A DNA stretch of 26,735 nt from Acidobacteria bacterium UBA2999 (GCA_002346475.1 DDZV01000049.1:1-26735), one strand, 5' to 3'. Counted from the first letter of the stretch, positions 15,678 to 24,358 are shown. Numbers and translations are program-made. Notes: generated by a model not told the origin, from the letters alone.

Positions 15678-16073
15678 ATGCAGGCATCTTTTATGAAATC
15701 TCTTATTGCTTTGATTTTATTAATGTTCTTGACTCACACTACTGTTATCCAGGCAGAGATAAATAATCAGCTAGAAAACCCTCAATCAGCTACTCCAGAA
15801 TCAGTGGCTGCTGGAGAAAAAATTTATAAACGCTATTGCCAGTTGTGCCATGGAGAGGATGGAACTGGTAGCCCTCCAAGAGAGGCGGGCTTCCCTGCCT
15901 CGTCTAACCTAGTCGACTCTGAATGGGATCACGGTTCAACAGATGGAGATATTTATAATGTCATTCAGAATGGTGTAGAGCCTGAAATGGCGATGGAACC
16001 CTGGTTTGACCGGCTGAGCGAAACTGACATATGGAACGTCGTAAATTATCTTCGGGCCATCGCAAAAAAATAA
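15678..16073 (+). CDS. Small exported class I cytochrome c
   Basis: A 131-residue mono-haem cytochrome. Residues 1-26 form a signal peptide (SLIALILLMFLTHTTVIQA). The haem motif CQLCH is at 54-58 in the usual helix context (AAGEKIYKRYCQLCHGEDGTG). A Met-rich segment, EPEMAMEPWFDRLSE (Met104 or Met106), gives the axial ligand, and the C-terminal helix TDIWNVVNYLRAIAKK closes the fold. Size is typical of soluble periplasmic electron carriers of the cytochrome c550/cbb3-III type. The start at ATG 15678 is chosen because of GGAGAAG just upstream; the longer frame from 15624 would give an untypical N-terminus. It stands 165 bases after a haem-c/propeller gene, but a strong terminator lies between, so it is probably transcribed from its own promoter. 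It may be the electron acceptor of that protein (inference). Confidence 0.88.
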   Translation: MQASFMKSLIALILLMFLTHTTVIQAEINNQLENPQSATPESVAAGEKIYKRYCQLCHGEDGTGSPPREAGFPASSNLVDSEWDHGSTDGDIYNVIQNGVEPEMAMEPWFDRLSETDIWNVVNYLRAIAKK

Positions 16074-16158
16074 TTCTAAAGTACTGATTATAAAGGGTTA
16101 ATATTTTTTCTAGATGTAAGTTCTTCTGCGCAATGAGACAATCAAAGTATAGAGAGTG

Positions 16159-16287
16159 ACACCTTAGGGTAAAGAGGTGTATGCTCCCTCTAGACTCGGG
16201 TCGCGGTACGGGGAAACCGACGCGACTCCAAAGTGTAAACTAGGGGTTAGCGATATATTGGAAACCCGTCCTCACGGAGGAGATTTT
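16159..16287 (+). promoter_or_regulatory. Structured 5' leader of the SnoaL-like gene
   Basis: The stretch before the SnoaL-like gene has three successive inverted repeats: ACACCT/AGGTGT (16159-16164, 16175-16180), GTCGCG/CGCGAC (16200-16205, 16221-16226), and TCCTC-ACG-GAGGA (16269-16273, 16277-16281). The last one can hide the ribosome site GGAGGAG (16276-16282). This would allow control of translation by ligand, temperature or protein. I could not match it to a riboswitch class that I know. Whether the leader is transcribed as a whole is not known. Confidence 0.4.
16276..16282 (+). promoter_or_regulatory. Strong ribosome binding site of the SnoaL-like gene
   Basis: GGAGGAG, 5 bases before ATG 16288. 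It overlaps the right arm of a 5-bp hairpin with a 3-base loop (TCCTC-ACG-GAGGA). Confidence 0.75.
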
Positions 16288-16890
16288 ATGAAGTCGAAAG
16301 CACTTGCCGTTATAGCCGGTCTGGCCGTAATAGTAGCTGCAGGCCTGTACCTGCAACAGACAGGCGCAGAAGCCACTGCGGAAGAAGCCGTTGAAGGAAA
16401 CATGACTCTTACGACGGCAGACTATGTTGAAATCCGAAATCTTTACGCAAAATACAATCACTATGTCGATACAGGCAAGGACGAGGGTTGGGCGTACGCA
16501 AACTTGTGGACCGAAGACGGTACTTTCCACATTAACCTTGCACCGTCTCGCATTGTCCAAGGTGCTGAGGAACTTGCCGTACTAGCTAAGGGAGCTGGCA
16601 CAGGACATGACTTCCCTGGTCACGGGCCAACGTCAGAGACCCGTCCTCATCCAATTGTTAAGGCAGCCCACCACGCAATGAATATCATGATCGAACCGTC
16701 GGCTGAGGGAGCAATGGGATCAGCGTATCTCCTTATGATCAACTCTCCAGCAGAAAGCCAGTCAGAACACGGCTTGAGCGCGATTTATACTGACCGCCTC
16801 GTGAAGACTCCTGATGGCTGGAAGTACAAAATGCGAACCCTAGACTTGGCTACCCCAGGAGACACGTCACTAGAACCTGACGACGACTAG
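16288..16890 (+). CDS. Exported SnoaL/NTF2-like protein
   Basis: A 200-residue protein of the SnoaL-like (NTF2 cone fold) superfamily. Residues 1-29 form an N-terminal signal or anchor (ALAVIAGLAVIVAAGLYLQQTGA). The fold begins at TADYVEIRNLYAKYNHYVD and continues with ANLWTEDGTFHIN, the segment that lines the pocket in SnoaL-like enzymes. Other family features are AAHHAMNIMIEP, AMGSAYLLMIN and LSAIYTDRLVKTPDGWKYKMRTLDL. Relatives include ketosteroid isomerases, polyketide cyclases, dehydratases and ring-hydroxylating dioxygenase small subunits; catalysis is not certain here. ATG 16288 has a perfect ribosome site GGAGGAG 5 bases upstream; the frame extends to 16177 without support. Export is unusual for this family and fits the exported hydrolases elsewhere in the window. 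A hairpin follows the stop. Confidence 0.85.
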   Translation: MKSKALAVIAGLAVIVAAGLYLQQTGAEATAEEAVEGNMTLTTADYVEIRNLYAKYNHYVDTGKDEGWAYANLWTEDGTFHINLAPSRIVQGAEELAVLAKGAGTGHDFPGHGPTSETRPHPIVKAAHHAMNIMIEPSAEGAMGSAYLLMINSPAESQSEHGLSAIYTDRLVKTPDGWKYKMRTLDLATPGDTSLEPDDD

Positions 16891-16903
16891 CAGTAATCCA
16901 ATG

Positions 16904-16940
16904 TGTGCGAGGCAAGGGTTAGACCTTGTCTCGTCGCACA
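16904..16940 (+). terminator. Imperfect hairpin after the SnoaL-like gene
   Basis: TGTGC (16904-16908) pairs with GCACA (16936-16940), and GAGGCAAGG pairs with CCTTGTCTC (one G-U), leaving a short bulge on the right arm. It lies 14 bases after the stop codon. There is no T-run, so terminator activity is uncertain. Confidence 0.5.
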
Positions 16941-17001
16941 TAACAGCTTCCTTCCCCACAATTGAACTAAGCATGAAGTCCAACCGTCTAACAAGGATGT
17001 C

Positions 17002-19575
17002 ATGCGTCTAAGCTCGATTTTCGCAGCTTTTGTTGTAATCCTGTGTCTTGGCACAGCTGTCCCTGCAACTGGTCAATCTACTCCGCCGGAAGATAGACTA
17101 GGTGGCCTCCTCGAGACCCTTGGTTCTCTCCGTTCAGTCGACACAGACACACTGCTTCGTTGTATCAGTGCACAAGAGGATCCAATTGATCCTGAGATGC
17201 TCCAGAGATGCATCGCTGGTCAAGGATCTAGTAATACTAGTAGCAACACTGCCACTTCTGGCCCAATCAACGTATCTAGGATCGAGGGCCCGCCACCACC
17301 AGAGCTTCCGCTTCTTGCTGCCCGCGATGAACAGGGCCGGATGACAATGCGAGTGGTGCGTCTAGATGAACCCCTCAATATTGACGGAAAGCTTGATGAA
17401 GATCTCTATCACACCACAACTCCAGTCTCAGACTTCGTTCAGACTGAACCAGTGCCAGACGCGCCTGCCACAGAGAAAACAGAACTCTGGATGGCCTTCG
17501 ATGAGGATAATCTCTACGTAGTCTTTAAAGCTTGGGAAAGTGAACCGGACCGAATGGTGGTTACAGAAATGCGACGTGACAGCGTTGCAATTCTACAGAA
17601 TGCACACGTCGCGTTCTTCCTTGACCCCTTCTACACCCGTCGTAACAGCTATCAGTTCATGATTAATGCGAATGGTGGCCGGATGGACGGACAAACAGTG
17701 AACGAAGTCCAATACACTGCAGACTTGAACCCCATTTGGGATATCGCCATGGGAGAGTTTGACGGTGGCTGGATCGCAGAATCTGCAATTCCATTTAAGT
17801 CCTTGAGGTACCCATCTGGCCGAAATCAAGTGTGGGGTTTTGTGGCACGACGAGTGAATCGGTGGAAGAATGAAATTGCTTACACGTCGTATATGCCGAA
17901 GGGGATAGGTCTCTTCGGCATTATGAAAGCTTCGGCAGGTGGGACGCTAGTCGGGATTGAACCACCGTCACAATCAGGTAGAAATATTGAGATTAAACCT
18001 TACGCCACGAGTGATTTTAGCTCAGCATTATCAGGTGGAAATAGTTCGCTCGGACATGTTGCAGGAGCTAACTTTGGTGTCGATGCCAAGATCAGTCTCA
18101 CTCAGGGGCTCAACGCTGACTTCACGTACAATACCGATTTTGCACAAGTTGAAGTAGACACACAACAGGTCAACCTCACACGGTTCAGTTTGTACTTTCC
18201 CGAAAAGAGAGAATTCTTTTTAGAAAACTCTGGAACATTTAATTTTGGGGGTTCTGGCTCCTATGGTGGTGGCGGGTTATCTTCCTTCAGCGGTGGAGGT
18301 CAGGGTACGGGTGGAAGTGATGTTCCTAGACTCTTTTACAGTCGTCAGATTGGACTCGCAAACGGACAACTAGTACCTATCCAAGGAGGTGGGCGTATTA
18401 CTGGTCGGCTGGGAGGATTTGAGCTTGGGATGCTGAACATCCAAACCGGAGATGTTGGCTGGGAATTGCGACGCACGATAGGTGCTAATCAACTAGCTAC
18501 TCAAGCAACCTCACAAACAACGTCGACAAACTTCGGTGTTCTCCGAGTCAAGCGAGACCTATGGCGTCGCAGTCACCTTGGTGCCCTCTACACGCGACGG
18601 TCTAATGTGCCTGGACGACAGAGTGCAGGTGAAACGTACGGCGTCGACGCCCAGCTGGGTTTCGGGAACGATTTTACATCACACGCTTATTGGGCGCAGA
18701 CGCAAGTCGCTGGCATAACCGCCAGTGACAATGCCAGCTATCGGGCACAAATTGACTACAACGCTGATCGCTATGGAGTGCAAGCTGAGCACCTCGTAGT
18801 TGAAAAGGGGTTCAATCCTGAGCTTGGCTTTCTCCGTCGTAACGATATGCGCAAGAACTACGTCTTTGGGCGCTTCAGTCGTCGACCACAAGCAGGTAGC
18901 TTTATCCGAAGGTACTCTTTTAGTGGATCGTTTAACCATATCGCTAATAACGAGACCGGTCTCCTTGAGACTCGAAGAACTGAAGGGGATTTCCGCATTG
19001 AATTTCTCAATGGCGATAGTGCGTTATTTGGCGTGACTGATCGGTACGAGTATCTCCCATACAACTTCCCTATTACCTCAAACGTGACAATTCCAACTGG
19101 TGGATATCAGTTTCAAACAGTAAGTGCAGGATTCTTTTTTGGACAACACCGGCAGGTATCTGGAGGACTTTCAGCAGAAATCGGTGAATTCTATAACGGG
19201 AAAAATACAACCGTGAGATTCAGTGGGTCGCGGGTCAGCATGACACCACTGGTCTATCTTGAACCTATGGTGTCATTTAACTGGGTTGATTTACCAGGCG
19301 GATCATTTGACACCAAACTTATTGGTTCACGAGTGACTTACACACCAACACCTCTTATGTTCGCGAGTGCGCTGATCCAGTACAATTCCACCAATAATTC
19401 GCTTGATACCAACGTTCGATTACGTTGGGAATACCAACCCGGTAGTGAAATATTTATTGTTTATAACGAACAGCGCAACACAACGTTACTAGACCCAGCA
19501 GGTGCAATATCTCGATTTCCGTGGCTTACCAACCGTGCCCTCATCTTCAAGATCAATCGCCTTATAAGATTCTAA
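17002..19575 (+). CDS. CBM9-like domain plus DUF5916 outer-membrane barrel (tandem copy 1)
   Basis: An 857-residue outer-membrane protein, the longest of four tandem relatives. Residues 1-24 are a signal peptide (cleavage ATG-Q). A segment unique to this copy holds a two-fold repeat with one Cys each, LLRCISAQ (51-58) and LQRCIAGQ (67-74), then a Ser/Thr/Pro-rich linker ending in EGPPPPELP. A CBM9-like sandwich domain starts at MRVVRLDEPLNIDGKLDEDL and runs to about residue 320 (FKSLRYPSGRNQVWGF is the conserved end). The DUF5916 beta-barrel follows; its signature DFTYNTDFAQVEVDTQQVN and PEKREFFLEN is at about 373-409. A Gly-rich insert of about 30 residues (GGSGSYGGGG.. GGGQGTGG) follows this. 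The protein ends KINRLIRF with the terminal Phe of barrel assembly signals. AAGGA lies 4 bases before ATG 17002. Function of the family is unknown; a role in surface ligand binding or transport is inference. Confidence 0.88.
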   Translation: MRLSSIFAAFVVILCLGTAVPATGQSTPPEDRLGGLLETLGSLRSVDTDTLLRCISAQEDPIDPEMLQRCIAGQGSSNTSSNTATSGPINVSRIEGPPPPELPLLAARDEQGRMTMRVVRLDEPLNIDGKLDEDLYHTTTPVSDFVQTEPVPDAPATEKTELWMAFDEDNLYVVFKAWESEPDRMVVTEMRRDSVAILQNAHVAFFLDPFYTRRNSYQFMINANGGRMDGQTVNEVQYTADLNPIWDIAMGEFDGGWIAESAIPFKSLRYPSGRNQVWGFVARRVNRWKNEIAYTSYMPKGIGLFGIMKASAGGTLVGIEPPSQSGRNIEIKPYATSDFSSALSGGNSSLGHVAGANFGVDAKISLTQGLNADFTYNTDFAQVEVDTQQVNLTRFSLYFPEKREFFLENSGTFNFGGSGSYGGGGLSSFSGGGQGTGGSDVPRLFYSRQIGLANGQLVPIQGGGRITGRLGGFELGMLNIQTGDVGWELRRTIGANQLATQATSQTTSTNFGVLRVKRDLWRRSHLGALYTRRSNVPGRQSAGETYGVDAQLGFGNDFTSHAYWAQTQVAGITASDNASYRAQIDYNADRYGVQAEHLVVEKGFNPELGFLRRNDMRKNYVFGRFSRRPQAGSFIRRYSFSGSFNHIANNETGLLETRRTEGDFRIEFLNGDSALFGVTDRYEYLPYNFPITSNVTIPTGGYQFQTVSAGFFFGQHRQVSGGLSAEIGEFYNGKNTTVRFSGSRVSMTPLVYLEPMVSFNWVDLPGGSFDTKLIGSRVTYTPTPLMFASALIQYNSTNNSLDTNVRLRWEYQPGSEIFIVYNEQRNTTLLDPAGAISRFPWLTNRALIFKINRLIRF

Positions 19576-19731
19576 AAATTCTCAAAAAAAATTACCTTAC
19601 TTATACATAGCTAAACACAAAGTCGCCTTTCACATAAATGGTCGATTACAATAGATTCGTTCTGTCCACACGGAGATTCCCTTGTCTAATGAGTTCATCG
19701 ATCATCGGCATAATCACTAATAAGCTTCAAG

Positions 19732-22017
19732 ATGCTAAAAGTTAAGCACATAGGGACACTCCTTGTAATCGTTGCATTCTTGAGTGCAGGGATCACTGTA
19801 GCAGCTCAAACTCCTGGCCTTTCTTCCTCAGCAATGATTAAAAGAACCGCGGGAGAGACCACCGTACGAGCTGTACGGCTCGTACAACCATTACAATTAG
19901 ACGGTCAATTGACAGAACAGATTTACAAAGATGTCCCATCAATTTCTGGATTAATTCAGATTGAACCAGAGGAAGGAGTCTCTCCCTCTGAACGCACTGA
20001 AGTCTGGATTATGTTTGACGACAACAATGTGTATTTCTCAGCACGGTGTTGGGAGGAAGATCCTGAAGGACGAACCATTGCCAACGAGATGCGTCGGGAC
20101 TCCTTTAATATCCCCCAGAACGAACACATCGGCTTTACCTTTGATACCTTTTACGATCGTCGAAATGCCTACATGTGGATCATTAACCCACTTGGTGGAC
20201 GCATGGATGGACAGATTACCGATGAAAGCGTGTACAACCCAGATTGGAATCCGGTGTACGACCTTAAGACTGGAAGGTTTGAGCAAGGCTGGACACTTGA
20301 GGTTGTCATTCCGTTTAAATCACTCCGTTACCGTCCTGGCCGGGAACAAGTCTGGGGTTTCATGCTTAGGCGTCAAGTCGGCTGGAGAAACGAAACTTCC
20401 TTTCTCACTCGTATCCCACAAGTAATGGCTCAGAGTGGACTCAACCAGCAATCGATGTCAGCAAAACTCGTAGGCATTGAAGTGCCTTGGCACGAAGTTA
20501 ACCTTGAGATTAAACCCTATGCCATCGCAGATCTTACAAGCATTCGACAAACAGACCCTGCTCTAGAAAATAAGTTTGGCCATAACTTCAATCACAACTT
20601 TGGTCTTGATGCAAAGTATGGGTTCACACAAAACCTGACTGCTGACTTCACCTACAATACGGATTTTGCTCAAGTAGAAGCTGATGAACAACAGATCAAT
20701 CTAACTCGCTTCAGTCTATTTTTTCCTGAAAAACGTGAGTTCTTCTTGGAAAACCAGGGCAACTTTTCATTTGGTGTCAGTAGTGGACCCGCGAGTGCTA
20801 GCATGAGCTCTGGCGACACACCAACACTGTTCTATAGTCGACGCATTGGACTCAGCCAAGGACAAGTAGTCCCTCTTCAGGCTGGTGGACGACTCACTGG
20901 ACGTGTAGGACGATACTCTATTGGACTACTGAATATTCAATCTGGGAACGACTCTGTCGTCAATACTCCAAAAACAAACTTCTCAGTTCTTCGTATCAAG
21001 CGAGATATTCTTCGTCGGAGCGCAATTGGGTTTATAGCTACCCGTCGGTCAATCAATGAAGCTCAATCAGGTGCTAACAGTGTTTTTGGAGCTGATGCCA
21101 CGTTTACATTCCTTGAACTTCTGAATATTAATGGCTACTGGTCGCGTACATGGACTGATGGCCTTTCCGGTGACGATACAAGTTATCGTGGACAGGTTGA
21201 TTACAATGGTGATCGGTACGGCATTCAAGCTGAACACATGTTTATTGGTAACAACTTTAACCCAGAGATTGGCTTTATCAGACGTCGTGATATTCGTAAG
21301 AGCTATGCGCAATTCCGTTTCAGTCCCAGACCAAAAAATAACAGGACTCTCCGTAAGTACTCCTGGACAACTTCAATAGACTACATAGAGAATGGCCGTG
21401 GAATTTTAGATACGAGAACTACTGAGAGCGAATTTGCCCTTGAATTTCAAAATGGTGATCGCCTATATGCCTCAGGCAGGAACGACTATGAATTTCTTCA
21501 GGTCCCATTTCAGATTGGACCGAACGTCAGCGTACCTGCTGGAGCTTATAACTATTCTGGATTGAAGGCAGGTTTCGCACTTGGGCAAGTACGAAAATTC
21601 AACGGCGATGCCTCTGTCGCATATGGCACCTTCTACGGTGGCTACCGCACAGTCATAAGTTTTTCACAGGGCCGATTGGAACTCACACCACAGTTTTCAC
21701 TCGAACCAAGTTTTTCATTTAATCGTATCAAACTGCCTGGGGGAACTTTTACCACAACACTCGGGAGTTCCCGTGTCACCTATACAATGACACCCTGGAT
21801 GTTTGTCAGTGCCCTAGTGCAATACAATTCAGTAGTTCATTCATTCAGTAGCAATGTGCGATTCCGCTGGGAATACCAACCTGGAAGTGAACTGTTTATC
21901 GTCTATAACGAACAACGTGATACAAGGCTACTGGACCCCTCGGGTGCCATATCGAGATTTCCATGGCTTTCGAACCGCGCCCTCATCGTCAAAGTCAATC
22001 GGTTAATTCGATTTTGA
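19732..22017 (+). CDS. CBM9-like domain plus DUF5916 outer-membrane barrel (tandem copy 2)
   Basis: A 761-residue relative of copy 1. A signal peptide (HIGTLLVIVAFLSAGITVAA) is followed almost at once by the CBM9-like domain (RAVRLVQPLQLDGQLTEQIY); the proline-rich GPPxP linker seen in the other three copies is absent. Conserved blocks are EMRRDSFNIPQNEHIGFTFD, FKSLRYRPGREQVWGF, the DUF5916 signature DFTYNTDFAQVEADEQQIN at about residue 305, FYSRRIGLSQGQVVP, FNPEIGFIRRRDIRKSY and a C-terminal KVNRLIRF ending in Phe. ATG 19732 has no clear ribosome site, and a stop lies upstream in frame at 19720, so this start is forced. It lies 156 bases after copy 1 (no terminator seen there), and its stop overlaps the start of copy 3. 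Probably an outer-membrane barrel with a periplasmic or surface sandwich domain. Ligand unknown. Confidence 0.88.
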   Translation: MLKVKHIGTLLVIVAFLSAGITVAAQTPGLSSSAMIKRTAGETTVRAVRLVQPLQLDGQLTEQIYKDVPSISGLIQIEPEEGVSPSERTEVWIMFDDNNVYFSARCWEEDPEGRTIANEMRRDSFNIPQNEHIGFTFDTFYDRRNAYMWIINPLGGRMDGQITDESVYNPDWNPVYDLKTGRFEQGWTLEVVIPFKSLRYRPGREQVWGFMLRRQVGWRNETSFLTRIPQVMAQSGLNQQSMSAKLVGIEVPWHEVNLEIKPYAIADLTSIRQTDPALENKFGHNFNHNFGLDAKYGFTQNLTADFTYNTDFAQVEADEQQINLTRFSLFFPEKREFFLENQGNFSFGVSSGPASASMSSGDTPTLFYSRRIGLSQGQVVPLQAGGRLTGRVGRYSIGLLNIQSGNDSVVNTPKTNFSVLRIKRDILRRSAIGFIATRRSINEAQSGANSVFGADATFTFLELLNINGYWSRTWTDGLSGDDTSYRGQVDYNGDRYGIQAEHMFIGNNFNPEIGFIRRRDIRKSYAQFRFSPRPKNNRTLRKYSWTTSIDYIENGRGILDTRTTESEFALEFQNGDRLYASGRNDYEFLQVPFQIGPNVSVPAGAYNYSGLKAGFALGQVRKFNGDASVAYGTFYGGYRTVISFSQGRLELTPQFSLEPSFSFNRIKLPGGTFTTTLGSSRVTYTMTPWMFVSALVQYNSVVHSFSSNVRFRWEYQPGSELFIVYNEQRDTRLLDPSGAISRFPWLSNRALIVKVNRLIRF
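22014..22017 (+). other. TTGA stop/start overlap between tandem copies 2 and 3
   Basis: The TGA stop of copy 2 (22015-22017) overlaps a TTG codon at 22014 in the frame of copy 3. From that TTG the peptide is a clean signal peptide. This arrangement is typical of translational coupling. An alternative ATG at 21963 would give an extra 17 residues with charged, non-signal character and a 55-base overlap. Confidence 0.55.
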
Positions 22018-24335
22018 GGTTCCTGCTCTCATTTATCCATTACGCCTTCGTTGTAGCGCTCGTCTTTTCTGAGCTTAGTTTTATAGTACCAATTGGTGCC
22101 CAAGCACCAGAAGCTTCTGAAGCATCGCAAGAACTCCAAGGTACTATCACCCCAGAACAATTCTACGGTCCTCCACCACCCGTACCACCGGCAGTTATCT
22201 CGCGGGACGAGTTAGGACGTGCCACAATTCGAGCTGTCCGGCTTACATCTCCTCTTCGCCTCGACGGCAATCTTAACGAAAATGTCTATACAACTGTTCC
22301 CTCAATTTCTGATTTCATTCAGCAAGAGCCGATTGCTGGTGCACCAGCAACGCAGAAAACAGAATGCTGGGTTTTATTTGACGAAAACAATATCTATGTC
22401 TCAGTTCGTGCCTTTGAGAGTCATCCAGAAAAAATGCTCGCTAGTGAAATGCGCCGCGACAATATGTTCGTCTTCAATGGTAGCGATAACATCACCTTTA
22501 TCTTTGACACTTTCTATGACCGACGTAACGGAGTCATCTTTGTTGTCAACCCTGTCGGTGGACGCGCCGAGGGACAAATCACAAACGAACGTCAATACAA
22601 TGGTGACTTCAATCCCATCTGGGATGTAAGTGTAGGACGATTTAAGGATGGGTGGACTGTGGAAGCTGCTATTCCATTTAAGTCACTCCGGTATCGACCA
22701 GGCGCATCACAAGTTTGGGGATTTAATATCAAACGTGAAAACCGTTGGAAAAACGAATCTGACTACGTAACCCCCGTGCCGAATGCCCTTGGTCGAAGCG
22801 CGATGATGCATCTGTCTTTAGCACCAACACTTGTTGGTCTTGAGGTCCCGAACAACTCAAAGAACCTTGAAATTAAGCCATACGCTGTAGCTGACCTAAC
22901 AACGAATCATATGGCTAATCCAACGATTAAAAGCCAGCTAAGCGCCGATGCTGGTCTTGACGTTAAATATGGGATTACCCAAAACCTAACTGCAGACTTC
23001 ACCTATAACACTGACTTTGCGCAAGTAGAGGCAGACGAACAACAGATTAATCTCACTAGGTTCAAATTATTCTTTCCAGAAAAACGTGAATTCTTTTTGG
23101 AAAATAGAGGAACGTTTGACTTCGCTGGCGTAGGTGGCTTCGGGGGCAATCGTGACGTGCCAAGGTTGTTCTACAGTCGACGTATTGGTTTATCTGGAGG
23201 GCAGACCGTCCCTATTCAAGCGGGCGGACGCCTCACTGGTCGTATCGGTCGTTACAGTCTTGGCCTATTAAACATTCAGTCTGCTGCAAATACTTCTGTC
23301 GGAACACCTCGAACGAACTTTCTTGTGGCGAGGATCAAACGTGACATCCTGCGTCGAAGCAGTATTGGCTTCCTAATGACAAGGCGCTCCATTCGTGAGA
23401 ACGGTCCAGGGAGCAATGAAGCCTACGGCATCGATGGCGCTTTCGGGTTTTTTGACAATCTTTCAATTAATACCCATTGGGCTCGTACTCATACTGATGG
23501 TCTCTCTGGAGACGACACCAGCTATCGAGCACAATTTGATTACGGTGGAGATCGTTATGGCCTTCAACTTGAACACCTGGCAATAGGTAAAGATTTCAAT
23601 CCAGATATTGGCTTTCTTCGACGTAAAGATATGCGTCGCCACTTTGGTCGGGTGCGCTTCAGTCCTCGTCCAACAGCACTACGGGCAGTACGCAAGTTTT
23701 CGGTTGAGGCATCGCTTTACTATCTTGAAAATGGATCCGGTCAACTTGAAGAACGCTGGTTTGATGGACAGTTTGGTATTGAACTAGAAAATAGTGACAA
23801 CTTTACCCTATCGTACAAAGATACCTACGAGTTTCTAGAAAGGCCATTTAACGTCTCTTCTACGACTACTATTGCTCCGGGCAACTATAACTTCAGCGTC
23901 ATACGTAGTGCCTATGCCTTTGGACCACATCGGCGTCTTTCCGGCACACTTGCACTTGAACATGGAACGTTTTATAACGGTCACCGCACTGCCTTCGCTA
24001 TTACTAGCGGTCGTGTCGAACTTACACCACGGTTTTCGCTACAACCTACTGCCTCAATAAACTTTATAGATTTGCCAGAAGGATCCTTCTCTACACAGCT
24101 TATTGGGTCACGAGTGACCTATACGATGACACCCTTGATGTTTGTCAGTGGACTTTTCCAATATAATTCTGATGCTACCGTTGTAGCGAGCAATGTCAGA
24201 TTTCGATGGGAATATCAACCAGGCAGCGAACTGTTTATAGTGTACGATGAACAACGTGAAACCGGCTTACAAAGTCTTCCACACCTATCTAACAGAACCC
24301 TTATTATTAAGATTAATCGGCTATTTCGATTCTAA
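22014..24335 (+). CDS. CBM9-like domain plus DUF5916 outer-membrane barrel (tandem copy 3)
   Basis: A 773-residue relative of copies 1, 2 and 4, taking the TTG start. The N-terminus (RFLLSFIHYAFVVALVFSEL, then IVPIGAQAPEA) is a normal Sec signal. A proline linker FYGPPPPVPPAVISRD leads into the CBM9-like domain (RAVRLTSPLRLDGNLNENVY). The barrel has the signature DFTYNTDFAQVEADEQQIN at about residue 328 and PEKREFFLEN, then FYSRRIGLSGGQTVP, FNPDIGFLRRKDMRR, and a C-terminal KINRLFRF with terminal Phe. The start is uncertain: no clear Shine-Dalgarno is visible upstream of TTG 22014 or ATG 21963, and translation may depend on ribosomes finishing copy 2. Copy 4 begins 23 bases after its stop. 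Outer-membrane location is nearly sure; function is unknown. Confidence 0.87.
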   Translation: MRFLLSFIHYAFVVALVFSELSFIVPIGAQAPEASEASQELQGTITPEQFYGPPPPVPPAVISRDELGRATIRAVRLTSPLRLDGNLNENVYTTVPSISDFIQQEPIAGAPATQKTECWVLFDENNIYVSVRAFESHPEKMLASEMRRDNMFVFNGSDNITFIFDTFYDRRNGVIFVVNPVGGRAEGQITNERQYNGDFNPIWDVSVGRFKDGWTVEAAIPFKSLRYRPGASQVWGFNIKRENRWKNESDYVTPVPNALGRSAMMHLSLAPTLVGLEVPNNSKNLEIKPYAVADLTTNHMANPTIKSQLSADAGLDVKYGITQNLTADFTYNTDFAQVEADEQQINLTRFKLFFPEKREFFLENRGTFDFAGVGGFGGNRDVPRLFYSRRIGLSGGQTVPIQAGGRLTGRIGRYSLGLLNIQSAANTSVGTPRTNFLVARIKRDILRRSSIGFLMTRRSIRENGPGSNEAYGIDGAFGFFDNLSINTHWARTHTDGLSGDDTSYRAQFDYGGDRYGLQLEHLAIGKDFNPDIGFLRRKDMRRHFGRVRFSPRPTALRAVRKFSVEASLYYLENGSGQLEERWFDGQFGIELENSDNFTLSYKDTYEFLERPFNVSSTTTIAPGNYNFSVIRSAYAFGPHRRLSGTLALEHGTFYNGHRTAFAITSGRVELTPRFSLQPTASINFIDLPEGSFSTQLIGSRVTYTMTPLMFVSGLFQYNSDATVVASNVRFRWEYQPGSELFIVYDEQRETGLQSLPHLSNRTLIIKINRLFRF

Positions 24336-24358
24336 CACTCAAGGAGAGTGACGTTATC

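Noticed and set aside
16177..16287. N-terminal extension of the SnoaL-like protein
   Set aside because: The strong GGAGGAG site and the signal sequence both fix the start at 16288; the extension falls in a structured leader.
16159..16287. Assignment of the structured leader to a known riboswitch class (cyclic-di-GMP, SAM, TPP, preQ1, cobalamin)
   Set aside because: None of the conserved cores of these classes, as I remember them, is present.
19961..20425. 154-codon open frame on the same strand inside tandem copy 2
   Set aside because: It is in another frame of a clear DUF5916 gene, with no signal, domain or ribosome site.
19732..24335. Copies 2 and 3 as one gene split by a frameshift
   Set aside because: Each has its own signal peptide, complete CBM9-like domain, complete barrel and terminal Phe, so they are two genes.
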